Shown piece by piece: positions 1-10,903 of a stretch of DNA of 64,000 nucleotides; position 1 is the first letter of the stretch, and every line of letters begins with the position of its first letter. Source of the DNA: Platerodrilus igneus (Eukaryota > Arthropoda > Insecta > Coleoptera > Lycidae); assembly GCA_036346225.1 (NCBI GenBank), contig JARFIW010001369.1:2046001-2110000 (forward strand), read 5' to 3'. The position numbers and the translations under genes are program-made. Under the pieces are notes generated by a model. It was not told the origin of the DNA. It searched no databases and saw only the letters and a list, made by a program, of their open reading frames with translations.

Positions 1-1391
1 AGAAGGAAAGATAATGTGCGTAAGACAAAGACGCGAATAATTAAAGGCGTGATATGAGCAACGTCACGAGGGTCACGATTGGTTGAAAATAAGATGCACA
101 TATGAGAGGTAGAAACAACAATTTCTGTATAAAATTTAATTAGTTATTCTCGGACATGTTTGCGTGCCGTGTGAGAATTTCTGAGATTTAACTGGGACGA
201 GTGCAAAATTCGTAAAAACCGACGCACAGGCTACGGACTGGGAAACCTAGCATGCGAAATTCTTTAGAATTGCCCGTTTTGGGGAACAGACCGACAGACA
301 GGCTAACCGCTATATATACCGAGGTGAATATAAACAAGCTCTCTTACATCCGCGACTTGATTCAAGATGTTAAACAGTGCATTTTAGTTTGATAAAATAA
401 TTTAAAGTTTGCTCGTATATTTTGGTGATTCAAAATAGTTTGTTCTTTACGTGCTAACATGAATATACTTTAGTGCACTTAGATACAAGGTAATAAAATT
501 TAGTATCACTGTACCAATTAGTAAAATTTACAACGACAAATATATACACAAAAGTAGGCAGTTTTGGCGTATATTGGTGAAAGAAGTATGAAGTTCTTTG
601 TTATTTTTCGGGGGTATTAATACTTAAATGGTGCATAAACGTGTCTGGATCCACGAAACAAGGGTCAGATATACACAGAGGAGTTCCGGAAAAGCCCTGA
701 AACAACTTTAAATAAATGGTGATGGAGAAAATTTTAAAGCGTTGAGAATCAGAAGCCGTAAATATAACCCAGTTGGAATGGTGTGATTAACAAAAGGGAC
801 GATGTACATTGAAGCTACGAGTGCAAGTAACCTTCAGGTAAATTATACTATTTTGTTTGAACTTTGAGATTTTGGTGTGTGTTGAATAACTTTCTAATTT
901 GTTTATTTAAAATGGACAGTAGTGAAATTGTACTAACAATAATATTTTAATTTTAAGGTGAAATTTGCTTGTTTAAGTAGAAAGGGGTATTTAGTATTGA
1001 TGTTCTGGATTATGATAAAAATATGGGTATGTCTTTGAGCTCAATTAGACGAACCTGGTTAATTAACGTAAAGGGGTGGTAGATGCTCCTTTGTACTCTG
1101 CATATATTGTTATAGTAATTAGTAGGCATCCTACAAGGACTTTAATTCTGGATTCACATTAAAATGATAATAAATTTAATTTTGAAATTTTCCGATATTA
1201 AAATTTATGCTGAATATTAATTTTGAAATTTTAATGTATTGTGAATATTGATGTAAATAGAGTTGACGTTGATGTTTGTGGTAGGAATGTGTTTGTTTTT
1301 ATGTATGAGGATGAAAGCTATCTAGAGGAGCAGCCGATGCGATTAACAGAAGAAAATCAACAGACCAGGTAATTCAAGAGGTTTCACAGCA
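1..1391 (+). mobile_element. 5' LTR of a Gypsy-type retrotransposon (left end cut by window)
   Basis: Direct long repeat of 5130-6521 (offset 5129). I count about seven differences over 1.39 kb: single-base indels near 243, 733, 984 and 1298, and substitutions near 811, 1155 and 1347. The repeat ends in CA at 1391 and is followed within five bases by a primer-binding-like TGG. TATATATA and TATAAA near 310-342 could be the promoter, and AATAAA near 711 a polyadenylation signal. The LTR start lies outside the window, so its true length and target duplication cannot be read. Near-identity with the 3' copy implies a recent insertion. Confidence 0.9.
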
Positions 1392-1395
1392 TTCT

Positions 1396-1413
1396 TGGCG
1401 ACCCAAAAGTGAG
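1396..1413 (+). other. Putative tRNA primer-binding site
   Basis: TGGCGACCCAAAAGTGAG lies four bases after the LTR end. TGG complements the CCA end of tRNAs, and TGGCGACCC is a common start of Gypsy-type primer-binding sites. The matching tRNA was not identified. Confidence 0.65.
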
Positions 1414-1532
1414 GCTCGAGTTCCAAATAAATTTTTTGTGATTTTATTCCAGGAAACTGGCGATCTGAGAGAGAGTTTTGTGTGTGTATAAATTTAGGAG
1501 TATTTTAGAGTGTGTGTGAGTGATTTGAACGT

Positions 1533-2934
1533 ATGCAGAGAAAGGAGTGGTTAAGGAGTCAAGGAGTGGAAATTGGAAGTGACGATAGTGCATTGTGTGA
1601 GAAAATTTCGAAAATGGAAGAAGCTGGAGGCAGTAGAGATCAGTCGAGGACGGAATCAGGAGAAACAGGAAATGAGTTAATGATGAGAATGTTAGAGGAA
1701 ATGCGATTAGCTAGGGAAGAATCGAATAGAGCGATGGAGGAATCTAACAGAAAATTAGAACTGCTAAGCGATGAATCGAATAGAGCGAGAGGACTCAAAT
1801 CGGAAATTTGACCAATTAAATCAGGAATTAGGGATAAAATAGAAAAATCGACGAGAGAATTTACAGAGTTTAAAAATAGTCTTACCGTGAAAATGGGGAA
1901 GTTGAAAATAGGGTTGATAAAATGAGCGTGACATTACAGGTCTTCGACAGGAAATGGGACATTTAAGGTCCGAAGTACGCATTTTTGTGAAGAAGAGATT
2001 AATATAAAATGACTGAAGTAACGGACTCATGTAGGGATCAGTTAGGCAGGGTAGAACGCGAAGTTAGTAGTATCAAATACAACATGTCAAATTTAACGGG
2101 GATGGTCCCAGATTTTCTACAGGTGGAGTATCATTGGACCAACACATGAAGTTTTATGGCGATAACAGGGTAAATCCACAAATTTTTATTAATAGCGTAA
2201 GAAATCTAGTGGGAAATTTATTTGACGAACAGACTAAACTGAATACAATAAAGGCTTTATTAAAGGACAACGCGGAAGCATGGTACAATTTAGTAGGACA
2301 GGACATAGACACGTATCAGGACTTTGAAAACAAATTTTAAAGCACTACTGGAGTGACCACAGACAAGACCAGGTACGAGACGACTTAATCACAGGAAATT
2401 TAAGGGAGAATTTTCAGGAAGTAGGAGCAATATGCTATACGCAAGTATAGCATAGCAAAGCAACTGAACCCACCACTGACGGACCGACAAATTATTAAGT
2501 ATTTATCACGACACTTCGAGGTAGAAATAAGACAGCACGTAGCACTACAGAACATAGTGGACAGAGAAATGTTTCTAGAATACTTGCAGAGGTACGACGA
2601 CGTAAGTAGTGGACGACCTCGGGATAACAGAGAAAGACAGATCAACACAGTTAGGTTTGATAATAGACGGGACAACTACGCTAGAAGGGGGAATAATTAC
2701 GGATACCAGCGACAGAATTGGGAACAGAGACGACCATATGTTAGGAGTAATAGTTTAGGAAGGGGACCTGCACCGAGACCGGGACCTACCAGAATGAATA
2801 GTTCACCAGACATGAGCGGGACCGCTAATACAGACACGGAACGAGTGGAAACGCCTAGGACATACGCGGAGGTGACGGCTAGACCAGGACCGAGTAGGGA
2901 AAACAGACCTGGACAAGATTTTTAGAACGCGACA
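1533..2934 (+). pseudogene. gag-like remnant of the LTR retrotransposon
   Basis: Three open stretches in succession (1533-1811, 2134-2340, 2557-2934) read as a decayed Gag. The first is charged and probably coiled-coil, with repeated ESNR-type heptads (residues about 60-85). The second resembles a Gypsy capsid segment (WYNLVG, then DFENKF). The third is Arg/Gly/Asn-rich with RRDN, NNYGYQRQ and RPGP motifs, like a basic nucleic-acid-binding tail; no CCHC knuckle is visible. Stops at about 1809 and 2338 and frame changes separate them, so no full Gag can be made. It lies directly downstream of the primer-binding site, as expected for gag. The assignment rests mainly on position and composition. 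Confidence 0.6.
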
Positions 2935-3953
2935 GACCACTAGATTTCAGTGTAAATGTATATGAACATCCACGTGAATTTTTCAAAATTGAGGAGGAAG
3001 TAGAGCCAGAAACTAAGGAAAATTTATGTTTGCCAATTATTAATTTAGAAATTTTTGAGAATAATGTAGAAGTATTACTTGATACAGGAGCAGAGGCGAG
3101 TTTAATATCGGAGGAATTCGTCAGCAAAATTAGGGATTAGGTTTGTGATAGAATTATGCCTATAAAGCGTAGCCATTTAGTAGCTCCAAATAAAAAGAAG
3201 TTTGCTGTAGTAAATAGTGTTGTGGTGCTTAGGATAGATATAGGAGGTTTAAGCTGTGAACAGGAGTTTGTAATTGTACCTGGACTGAAGTTTCAGAGCA
3301 TTTTAGGGGTTGACTGTATGATGAAGTTAGGGGTTTTGATAGATGTGGAAAGGAAGGTAGTAAGGATTAAGGATAGGGTAGTGCCATGGAAGGGCAGTTA
3401 TGAAGTCACAGAGGATGACACGGGGTTTAGTATTAATGTAGTAGAGGTAGAGGATGATGAAGGTGAACAGATCAACACAATAAGATGTCCAGAGGAAAGG
3501 AAAGTAGAGGTTCAAGCTTTAATACAAAAACATGCAGAAGTAGTGGGGGTAGAAGCAGCATATCAGGAGCAGGTGAAGGCGAAATTAAATAAAGATGGCA
3601 AGTTTGTTTTTAATAAAGTAGATTTAAGGGATTCATTCTGGCAGATTCTATTACATAAGAATTCTAGAAGGTACATAGGATTTTCCATAGAGGGAAAAAT
3701 CGAGAATTTTAAAGTAGTATCGTTTGGTTTGTCGGCAGAAAAGAAAAAAATAGTAAATGAGAAACAGACATGTGTAGGGACTGAAGAAGAGGTAATATTT
3801 AAAAGTCAGGATAATAGGGATGATAAGTTTATTTTATGTGAGATAACAGGGATGTTAAGTATAGATATAAAAGGGGGAGAAATAGGGATGAAGAGTATTA
3901 GGTTGGTAAGAAGAAAGACATGGAGGGTCAAGAAGAGAGTTAGATTTAAATAG
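2935..3953 (+). pseudogene. Retropepsin plus truncated reverse transcriptase remnant
   Basis: An aspartic protease signature LLDTGAEASLIS is encoded near 3075-3110 (catalytic DTGA at 3081-3092) and is followed by an in-frame TAG near 3138. The frame from 3156 continues with the second retropepsin motif (ILGVDCM, about 3300). It then runs into an RT scrap at 3618-3740: VDLRDSFWQILLHKNSRRY, then GKIENFK, then SFGLS. In Ty3/Gypsy RT this corresponds to the D-containing palm motif and the FGL motif. The upstream fingers region appears deleted. The YxDD motif, RNase H and integrase are absent from the rest of the internal region, so the element cannot have moved by itself. Confidence 0.8.
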
Positions 3954-4400
3954 GATAGGGATAGAATAGGTGTAGATAGAAGAGTAGAAGTAAGTGTTTA
4001 TAGAAAATAAAGCTAGGTATAGGATAAATATGGGAGATAATTAGAAATAGGTTTAGGAGGAGAATAAAGAGTAAATGTAGGAAGAAAATAAGATAGGTTA
4101 AGTGTAGATATTTCATATAAGATTAGTGGAGAGTTAGGAATAGAGTAAGAGTAGGATAGGCATATAGGATTAGGTAGGGGGAAGTAAAGTATAGTGAAGA
4201 TTAGTTAAAAGTTAGGAATAGGATAGGTATATAGGATGTATATAGGATTAGATGGATAAGTAGGATGAAGTTAGGGATAATTTCAGTTTATAGAATTAGA
4301 TGAGAGTTAGGAATAGGATAGGGATATAGGATAGGTATAAATATTTTTTGATTGGAGACAAAGTAGGTAAGTTAGATAGATAAGGGTAGAGAGAATAGCA
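3954..4400 (+). repeat. Cytosine-poor degenerate GGATAGG/TATAGGAT repeat tract
   Basis: Where the rest of pol should be, the plus strand is a run of purine-rich words such as AGGAATAGGATAGG and TATATAGGAT, recurring with irregular spacing. Cytosine is almost absent. It has no reading frame and looks like an expanded simple repeat or strongly strand-biased decay. Confidence 0.7.
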
Positions 4401-5129
4401 ATTTTTTTGTAATTTTTTGTCTAAATGCTTTATATTTGCATTCAAATAAGTGGGATTATTTGTATTCAAATAGGGGGAAAATACTCATATTTAGACCAGG
4501 GTAGAAAATTAAATAATCACATCAAATAATTTTAATCACCGTGTATAAGGAATTTTATTAGATAATACGCTTTATTAAAAAAACCGTGGAGAATAAAAAT
4601 TCATTCGTTTCATTAAAATAAGAGATTTAAATTATGTACAAGACGCTTTATATAAAAAAGGAAGCAGTATTAGAAAACTTTACGTGTAATTTAAGTATTC
4701 CTAGTAAAGAAACAAAGACAAATTACGTGCAAAATTTACATTAATTGATTTAAGTTCTGGGTAACAAGTAGTAGACAAAGCGTACAGATAATAATTAATA
4801 TTTAGTTAGGATTCACTAAAATTTAAAGGGTATTAATTTTAATTGAAGTTAATTGAACCGTTAGTAACATATAATATCTATGAAAACTTGTAAAAACCCA
4901 ATAAAATAAAGCTCTGAGAATTAATAGTATGTTTGAACACCTGCGTAGTTTAAAAAGCTCATTCGGCGTAAATTTTGCAGATAATTAATGGTTACAAAGA
5001 ATCTTGGAGAAACCGGGGCTTAATATTCACGGGAAGGCGCGATACGGGGTTATTTAACCCAGATAGTCCACATGGACTGAAATAATCGATAGTAAGGAAT
5101 ATCAATTTGCACCACTAAGAACAGGTTAG
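4401..5129 (+). other. 3' internal region and/or first part of 3' LTR; boundary not resolved
   Basis: AT-rich, no coding frame. AAATAGGGGGAAAA near 4478-4491 is the best polypurine-tract candidate. If it primes plus-strand synthesis, the LTR would start near 4492 and be about 2.0 kb long, with its first 640 bp lying left of the window in the 5' copy. No env-like frame is seen. Confidence 0.4.
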
Positions 5130-6519
5130 AGAAGGAAAGATAATGTGCGTAAGACAAAGACGCGAATAATTAAAGGCGTGATATGAGCAACGTCACGAGG
5201 GTCACGATTGGTTGAAAATAAGATGCACATATGAGAGGTAGAAACAACAATTTCTGTATAAAATTTAATTAGTTATTCTCGGACATGTTTGCGTGCCGTG
5301 TGAGAATTTCTGAGATTTAACTGGGACGAGTGCAAAATTCGTAAAAACCGACGCACAGGCTACGGACTGGGAACCTAGCATGCGAAATTCTTTAGAATTG
5401 CCCGTTTTGGGGAACAGACCGACAGACAGGCTAACCGCTATATATACCGAGGTGAATATAAACAAGCTCTCTTACATCCGCGACTTGATTCAAGATGTTA
5501 AACAGTGCATTTTAGTTTGATAAAATAATTTAAAGTTTGCTCGTATATTTTGGTGATTCAAAATAGTTTGTTCTTTACGTGCTAACATGAATATACTTTA
5601 GTGCACTTAGATACAAGGTAATAAAATTTAGTATCACTGTACCAATTAGTAAAATTTACAACGACAAATATATACACAAAAGTAGGCAGTTTTGGCGTAT
5701 ATTGGTGAAAGAAGTATGAAGTTCTTTGTTATTTTTCGGGGGTATTAATACTTAAATGGTGCATAAACGTGTCTGGATCCACGAAACAAGGGTCAGATAT
5801 ACACAGAGGAGTTCCGGAAAAGCCCTGAAACAACTTTAAATAAATGGTGATGGAGAAAATTTTTAAAGCGTTGAGAATCAGAAGCCGTAAATATAACCCA
5901 GTTGGAATGGTGTGATTAACAAAAGGGACGAAGTACATTGAAGCTACGAGTGCAAGTAACCTTCAGGTAAATTATACTATTTTGTTTGAACTTTGAGATT
6001 TTGGTGTGTGTTGAATAACTTTCTAATTTGTTTATTTAAAATGGACAGTAGTGAAATTGTACTAACAATAATATTTTAATTTTAAGGTGAAATTTGCTTG
6101 TTTAAGTAGAAAGGGTATTTAGTATTGATGTTCTGGATTATGATAAAAATATGGGTATGTCTTTGAGCTCAATTAGACGAACCTGGTTAATTAACGTAAA
6201 GGGGTGGTAGATGCTCCTTTGTACTCTGCATATATTGTTATAGTAATTAGTAGGCATCCTACAAGGACTTTAATTCTGGATGCACATTAAAATGATAATA
6301 AATTTAATTTTGAAATTTTCCGATATTAAAATTTATGCTGAATATTAATTTTGAAATTTTAATGTATTGTGAATATTGATGTAAATAGAGTTGACGTTGA
6401 TGTTTGTGGTAGGAATGTGTTTGTTTTTTTATGTATGAGGATGAAAGCTATCTAGAGGAGCAGCCGAGGCGATTAACAGAAGAAAATCAACAGACCAGGT
6501 AATTCAAGAGGTTTCACAG

Positions 6520-6521
<2 letters not shown>
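5130..6521 (+). mobile_element. 3' LTR of the Gypsy-type retrotransposon (segment matched to the 5' LTR)
   Basis: Matches 1-1391 base for base except for about seven small differences. It ends in CACAGCA at 6521, where the sequence changes from LTR to an (AT)n tract, whereas the 5' copy continues into the primer-binding site. Confidence 0.9.
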
Positions 6522-6563
<42 letters not shown>

Positions 6564-6569
6564 CTGTGA
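6514..6569. repeat. Perfect palindrome: TCACAGCAA-(TA)n-TTGCTGTGA
   Basis: Nine-base arms (6514-6522 and 6561-6569) flank a pure TA run, so all 56 bp are self-complementary. The left arm is the terminus of the 3' LTR. Confidence 0.9.
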
Positions 6570-8262
6570 TATCGTTGCAATATCCCGGTGCCCCATTTTT
6601 GTGAAATAAAAAGGTTAAAACTTTGTCAATTCTAATTTTAATTTTAACTTTAATTTTTAATACTTCGGCTAGCTCAGTTTTAACCACGCACGGAGGTTAC
6701 GACATTGCGACAACAAAGAATTTTTAACTCTTTCCTTTTTACCTCTACTTCCTATGCCTTTTAATTAAAACACAATTAACCATGACTACTATAATATTCT
6801 CAATATATACAAAGCGTTTATAATGTTTTTGAATATTACCTCTTTTAAATAATTGAATTAATTTTTCTCAATAATTATAATTCCCTTTAAATGAACAAAA
6901 ATCCAGCAAAAATCACCCTTATTATTATTACGTGAAGCCCTATGAACGTTCATCAGTTTTCCTTAATTCTATACGTAAATTATAACGTGTGCTAAAACGA
7001 TTTTTAATGACCCTCACATAAAATTCTCATAAACGCAATATTTAAAAATATTCAGAAATAAAAATGCAAGAAAATATTTAGAATGGCTAACCTGTTGTCC
7101 CTTTCCAGCGTGTCTTGTTCCCCCAATTCAGACTAGTTTCTGCTCCAACGATTCGTCGTTTCAGCTTTAGCTTATTCATTTAAATGCTCCAGGTTGGATC
7201 CAGATATACTTGTTTAGATACTGTTTGCTTATTCTTATATAATTTTTCCCGGTTGATCCAGAGATTGTTTTATTATTCTTGTTTCAATTCTCCTGGTTGA
7301 TCCAGATATTGTTTGAACATTCAGATAGGATCCAGTAATTATTTAGAGTCCTTTTGTTAAAATAAATCTTAAAATCTATTAAAAGCAACCTTATCATTAC
7401 TTACGTTTTTAAGGATTAAATGACGAACCTTTTAATAATTATGCACTATCACCACATTAAAAGTTATTACTCATAAAATCACTTATAATGTTTTTACGTA
7501 AGTATCTTCACTTAGGTGATGTGAACCATGCCTTCTTTTAATTCAAACTCATTTGTTTACAAAGTCCTGTTGTATTTAAAGGGAACGCCTATCTGTTTAC
7601 AATTGGTTGTTCAGGCGGATACTCCAAATATTATCGCCTTGTACCTTAATCTTCATATGCAGGCTTGGGTATTTCTACGAATTTCCAATTTACAATTAAG
7701 TCGAGACGTTTGTCCCTGCACGTAGGATTTCATGTTATTTGCATAGATTGGTTGGCTTTTCAAATCTTACATGGTTTTTCAAATTACGTACACTTTGTTT
7801 GTACGGCAAATTTGATGAACTTTGCTTTATCACCATGCTATAATTATTTTCCATTTATCAAGGTGTTGGATTTTATACTTTATCGGTCACGTAGCTTTGT
7901 ATTTATTGATGTATGCAATTATATGCGTTTTTCTGTTTTACGCATTTACAAACCTGCTTGTTTAAATGGGATTCCTTGTAAAATAATGATGCACTACTCA
8001 CGCGTATTGTGTTGCAGCTTCTGTCCATTTCGTTTTATGATTTGTAAAGTTGTTTATTTAATTGATTCTTTTGGAATGCTTTTTCATTCTTTGAGTGTAA
8101 TTATAATTATAGTTTATATACAGGGTGTTGGCATTTACTTCCCCGCCTAATCGTCGAATTTCGCATTTTCTTTGCAAATGTCTACTTTTCTGGATTTTCA
8201 TGAGGTTTACATAAAGTGCACTATCCTAGTTATCCCATATACCCCTAAATGACCCTATTATC
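6570..8262. other. Unassigned AT-rich intergenic DNA with a GGTTGATCCAGA repeat
   Basis: No recognisable gene. The words GGTTGGATCCAGA, GGTTGATCCAGA and GGTTGATCCAGA recur at about 7192, 7251 and 7295, with a last TAGGATCCAG near 7326. Open frames at 7528-8150 are Phe/Cys/Tyr-rich without a domain and are probably chance. TATATACAGGGTGTT at about 8115 is a motif seen again at 46.17 kb. Confidence 0.6.
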
Positions 8263-8760
8263 TGTTACGTGCCAAAGATTTGGCACTAGACATCTTTCTA
8301 GTTTAATTTTGATGTGCGGGAGTTTCGCGCCTTAAATTTGAAAGATTTGGGCGTGTATTTTCGTCACGTCAGAAGTGCGTTGGACGAACTTCGCGCCGAC
8401 GCGTGTGGGGGAAGAAAAAGTGGAAAAGTTTCCGGAAAACGCTGAAACGTGGCTTTTGCCTTGGAACTTCCAGAAGAGTGGTCGTGTCTGGTATCGTATC
8501 TTTACCTTACTATGTAGATTCCCTTGCCTTTTTGATTATTCGTCCCTATAAACCTCATTCTCCCGTTTTCTACATACAGGAAGAAGATAAATCTGGAAGC
8601 AACCTGGGAGCAGCCCACACCCCGCAGTCGCTAGCCGGAGCAATCCCGGAGGTCGCAGCCCCCATCTGTAAATAATGCGGAAGGGAGCTACGAGCAACCC
8701 GGAAGGACATGATTCGGTAGGAATCTGTACCTATTCATGTGAGTACCTCGCTTTAATAAC
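8263..8760 (+). mobile_element. Possible LTR-like fragment (weak)
   Basis: The stretch begins TGTTACG and ends TAATAACA. It is GC-richer than its surroundings and carries a TATAAA at about 8549 followed by a pyrimidine-rich start-like segment. These are LTR-like traits, but the flanks give no convincing target duplication and no second copy exists in the window. Confidence 0.25.
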
Positions 8761-8934
8761 ATATTGTATGAATTTTATATATTTCGTCATTACGTGTAAT
8801 AATTTGCATATTGTGTGACGTCATTGACAGATGGGCGCGCTAAAATCTGTATTATAGATTAGCGTTACCAACTGCCGTTGCGTCGCATATACCGCGTCGA
8901 CGGTTATGTAAGAGAACACGTAAATGTAAGATAT

Positions 8935-9125
8935 CATAGCAATATGTATATATATATATACATATGTACATATATAATATATATAATTTGTGCGTGCGTG
9001 TGTGCGTAGGTGTGTTCGTGCATGCGTGCGTGTGTGGGTGCGTACGTGCATGCGTGTGTGTGGGCAGGTGCGCATGTATGGGGGGTGCGGTTGTGTGTGT
9101 GTGTTTGTGTGCGTGCACGTATATC
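8935..9125. repeat. Microsatellite: (TA)n followed by TG/CG-rich (TGTGCGTG)n
   Basis: A short TA/TATG tract (8943-8988) is followed by about 130 bp of TGTGTGCGTGCG-type repeats. All open frames here are by-products of the repeat. Confidence 0.85.
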
Positions 9126-10103
9126 CATATATAGATTATTTATACATGGACAAAGCAATAGAATTTCCAATTTAAAATATAATTATTTTATTTTTTTAAT
9201 TTATGCTGTTATGATATTCTACTTTTCTAGTTTTCAAATCTTGTTGTTTAGAAATGTGATGTGATGAAATAATAAATTGTTGTTTTCTATTTAGTTTTTG
9301 TTTCGCGGCCAACTATTTATTATCAGTACAATAAATTCATTTATCATACAAAGCATGTAATAATTCCGACCCTTTAATAAATATATATATTAAACTATAT
9401 ATTTTTAAAAGCTCATCAAAATTTAAATAAAGTGGCAACCAACTGCAGTATCCATTTGAAAAGATGCAGGTTGATATCATTTTAGTATTATAAACATTAA
9501 TTATTTGTATACGTCACTGTATTCTACGTAAAAAAACTGTATAAAAAACGTTAACAGTATTTCTGGATTTTTTGCAAACAAACAAGTTATACAAATTAAT
9601 AGAATTATTCAAAATATCAATTTTTGGCTATAATTTGAAAACAAAAGAAGATCGCTCATATCTAATTTCACCCTTGGATTTATCTCGAAATTTAGTTCAT
9701 CACTGCGCAAACAGTTTTATTGTATTTTTAATAATTACCAAGTTGCCAATTAACGACATCAAATTTGGGACACACTGTACTGTGTTTATTCATGCAAATG
9801 AGTCTGAATATTATCATTTCTCAATAGCAAAAGCTGTTGAGCAAATCATGTGTGCAGCGTAATTATTTTTTTAGAGGCGCATAAGTATAATGAACTAACT
9901 AATAATAGATTTAAGTCAAGTGGTTAACTGTGTAAAATTCAAAGTATTTTACCTAAACATACAACTGCACTCGTATATTTACTTTTTTCGTTGCTTATAA
10001 TTCCATAATGCATTTGTTATGTACAAAAGTAGCTAAGAAACTTGTTTAAAATCCAAACATACAGAAATAACACAGCAAACCCTAAAATAACGATTTGTTT
10101 TAG
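9126..10103. other. Intergenic or intronic AT-rich DNA upstream of the ODAD4-like exon
   Basis: No recognisable gene. The last 10 bases (TTTGTTTTAG) form a good polypyrimidine tract and acceptor AG, so at least the 3' part is intron. A frame at 9572-9862 has no recognised domain. Confidence 0.55.
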
Positions 10104-10739
10104 GCTTTGGAACTAAACCCTACAGAAAAGAATTCCCTGGTGGCACGCAGTAAATGCTACTTATTGCTGGGACAACCAGAAAACGGCTTAAAAGACGCAG
10201 AAGCTGCTTTGTCAATTGACAAAAACTTCATAAAAGGCATTTATCAAAAAGCAGAAGCTCTTTATTATTTAGGAGATTTTGAACACAGCTTAATGTATTA
10301 TCACAGAGGATTACGTATAAGACCTGAACACGAAGGTTTTCAATTAGGAGTACACAAAGCACAGAAAGCTATTGAAAATGCTATTGGTGTGGCATTTCCA
10401 GGAATGAAAAGAACATCAACTGCAAATAGTACTGGTAGAAGCTCTTCTAAAAGCAAAATTACAACGTCTTCGACAAATAAATCTCAGGATTTAAATAAAA
10501 CCGCAGAATTTGGTCTAAGAAATACGCCGAATGGTAGATTAAAGTCTGCTAATAGAAATTATTTACTTCGAGAATTAAAAACCGACAAAGAGTATCTCAA
10601 TAACTTGCTGCAACATCCTGATTTAAAGTGCAAGAATAAAGAAGATGATTCGACTGTGGTTGAGTCTATAGAAGGAGCCTTGGAATTTTTAAATCGAAGA
10701 CAAGAATTTTGGAGGCAACAGTTACCGAATAACAAATAG
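10104..10739 (+). CDS. Outer dynein arm docking complex TPR protein (ODAD4/TTC25-like), terminal exon
   Basis: The exon starts after the acceptor TTTTAG (AG at 10102-10103) and reads in frame to TAG at 10737-10739, about 211 codons. Two TPR units are visible: NSLVARSKCYLLLG...GLKDAEAALSID (residues about 10-45) and YQKAEALYYLGDFEHSLMYYHRGLRIRP (about 48-75). A Ser/Thr/Lys linker follows, then DKEYLNNLL and FLNRRQEFWRQQ. The order TPR, SLVARSKC, DFE..L..YHRG, DKEYL..LL, FWRQQ is that of ODAD4/TTC25, a ciliary protein needed to dock outer dynein arms on axonemal doublets. TPR1 must lie on upstream exons outside the window or unrecognised. Vertebrate ODAD4 continues for several hundred residues after FWRQQ with more TPRs; here the frame stops nine codons after FLNRRQEFW and I see no donor GT, so this is either a short insect form or a truncated copy. 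Confidence 0.85.
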   Translation, partial: ALELNPTEKNSLVARSKCYLLLGQPENGLKDAEAALSIDKNFIKGIYQKAEALYYLGDFEHSLMYYHRGLRIRPEHEGFQLGVHKAQKAIENAIGVAFPGMKRTSTANSTGRSSSKSKITTSSTNKSQDLNKTAEFGLRNTPNGRLKSANRNYLLRELKTDKEYLNNLLQHPDLKCKNKEDDSTVVESIEGALEFLNRRQEFWRQQLPNNK

Positions 10740-10897
10740 CGCCATCGTGTGTACTTCAATATGTCAACGAGTTATTTTGACCAATTATCAATTTTTTATC
10801 TTATGACGATAATTTTTATTTTATAGGCTTGCACTAAAACTATGTCTGTTTTCTAGAAGTTTTCAACTATGTTTTAAGTTGTATTTTCCATCTCCTA

Positions 10898-10903
10898 TTA
10901 AAT
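10898..10903 (+). promoter_or_regulatory. Candidate polyadenylation signal ATTAAA of the ODAD4-like gene
   Basis: ATTAAA lies 160 bases after the stop codon in an AT-rich 3' flank. It is the first canonical-type signal seen after the stop. Cleavage position is not determined. Confidence 0.4.

Noticed and set aside
4400..5129. An env gene in the Gypsy-type element
   Set aside because: No open frame, signal peptide or membrane segment is present between the pol remnant and the 3' LTR.
7528..8150. A 161-codon frame that looked membrane-protein-like
   Set aside because: Its Phe/Tyr/Ile/Cys content is explained by AT-rich DNA; no motif, no promoter or splice context, and two frames overlap.
8403..8675. 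A 90-codon frame as a gene
   Set aside because: It lies in a GC-richer, LTR-like stretch with a TATAAA inside the frame and has no recognisable domain.
8821..9264. Several overlapping open frames on both strands
   Set aside because: They are His/Thr/Arg- or Cys/Val-rich translations of the TG/CG microsatellite.
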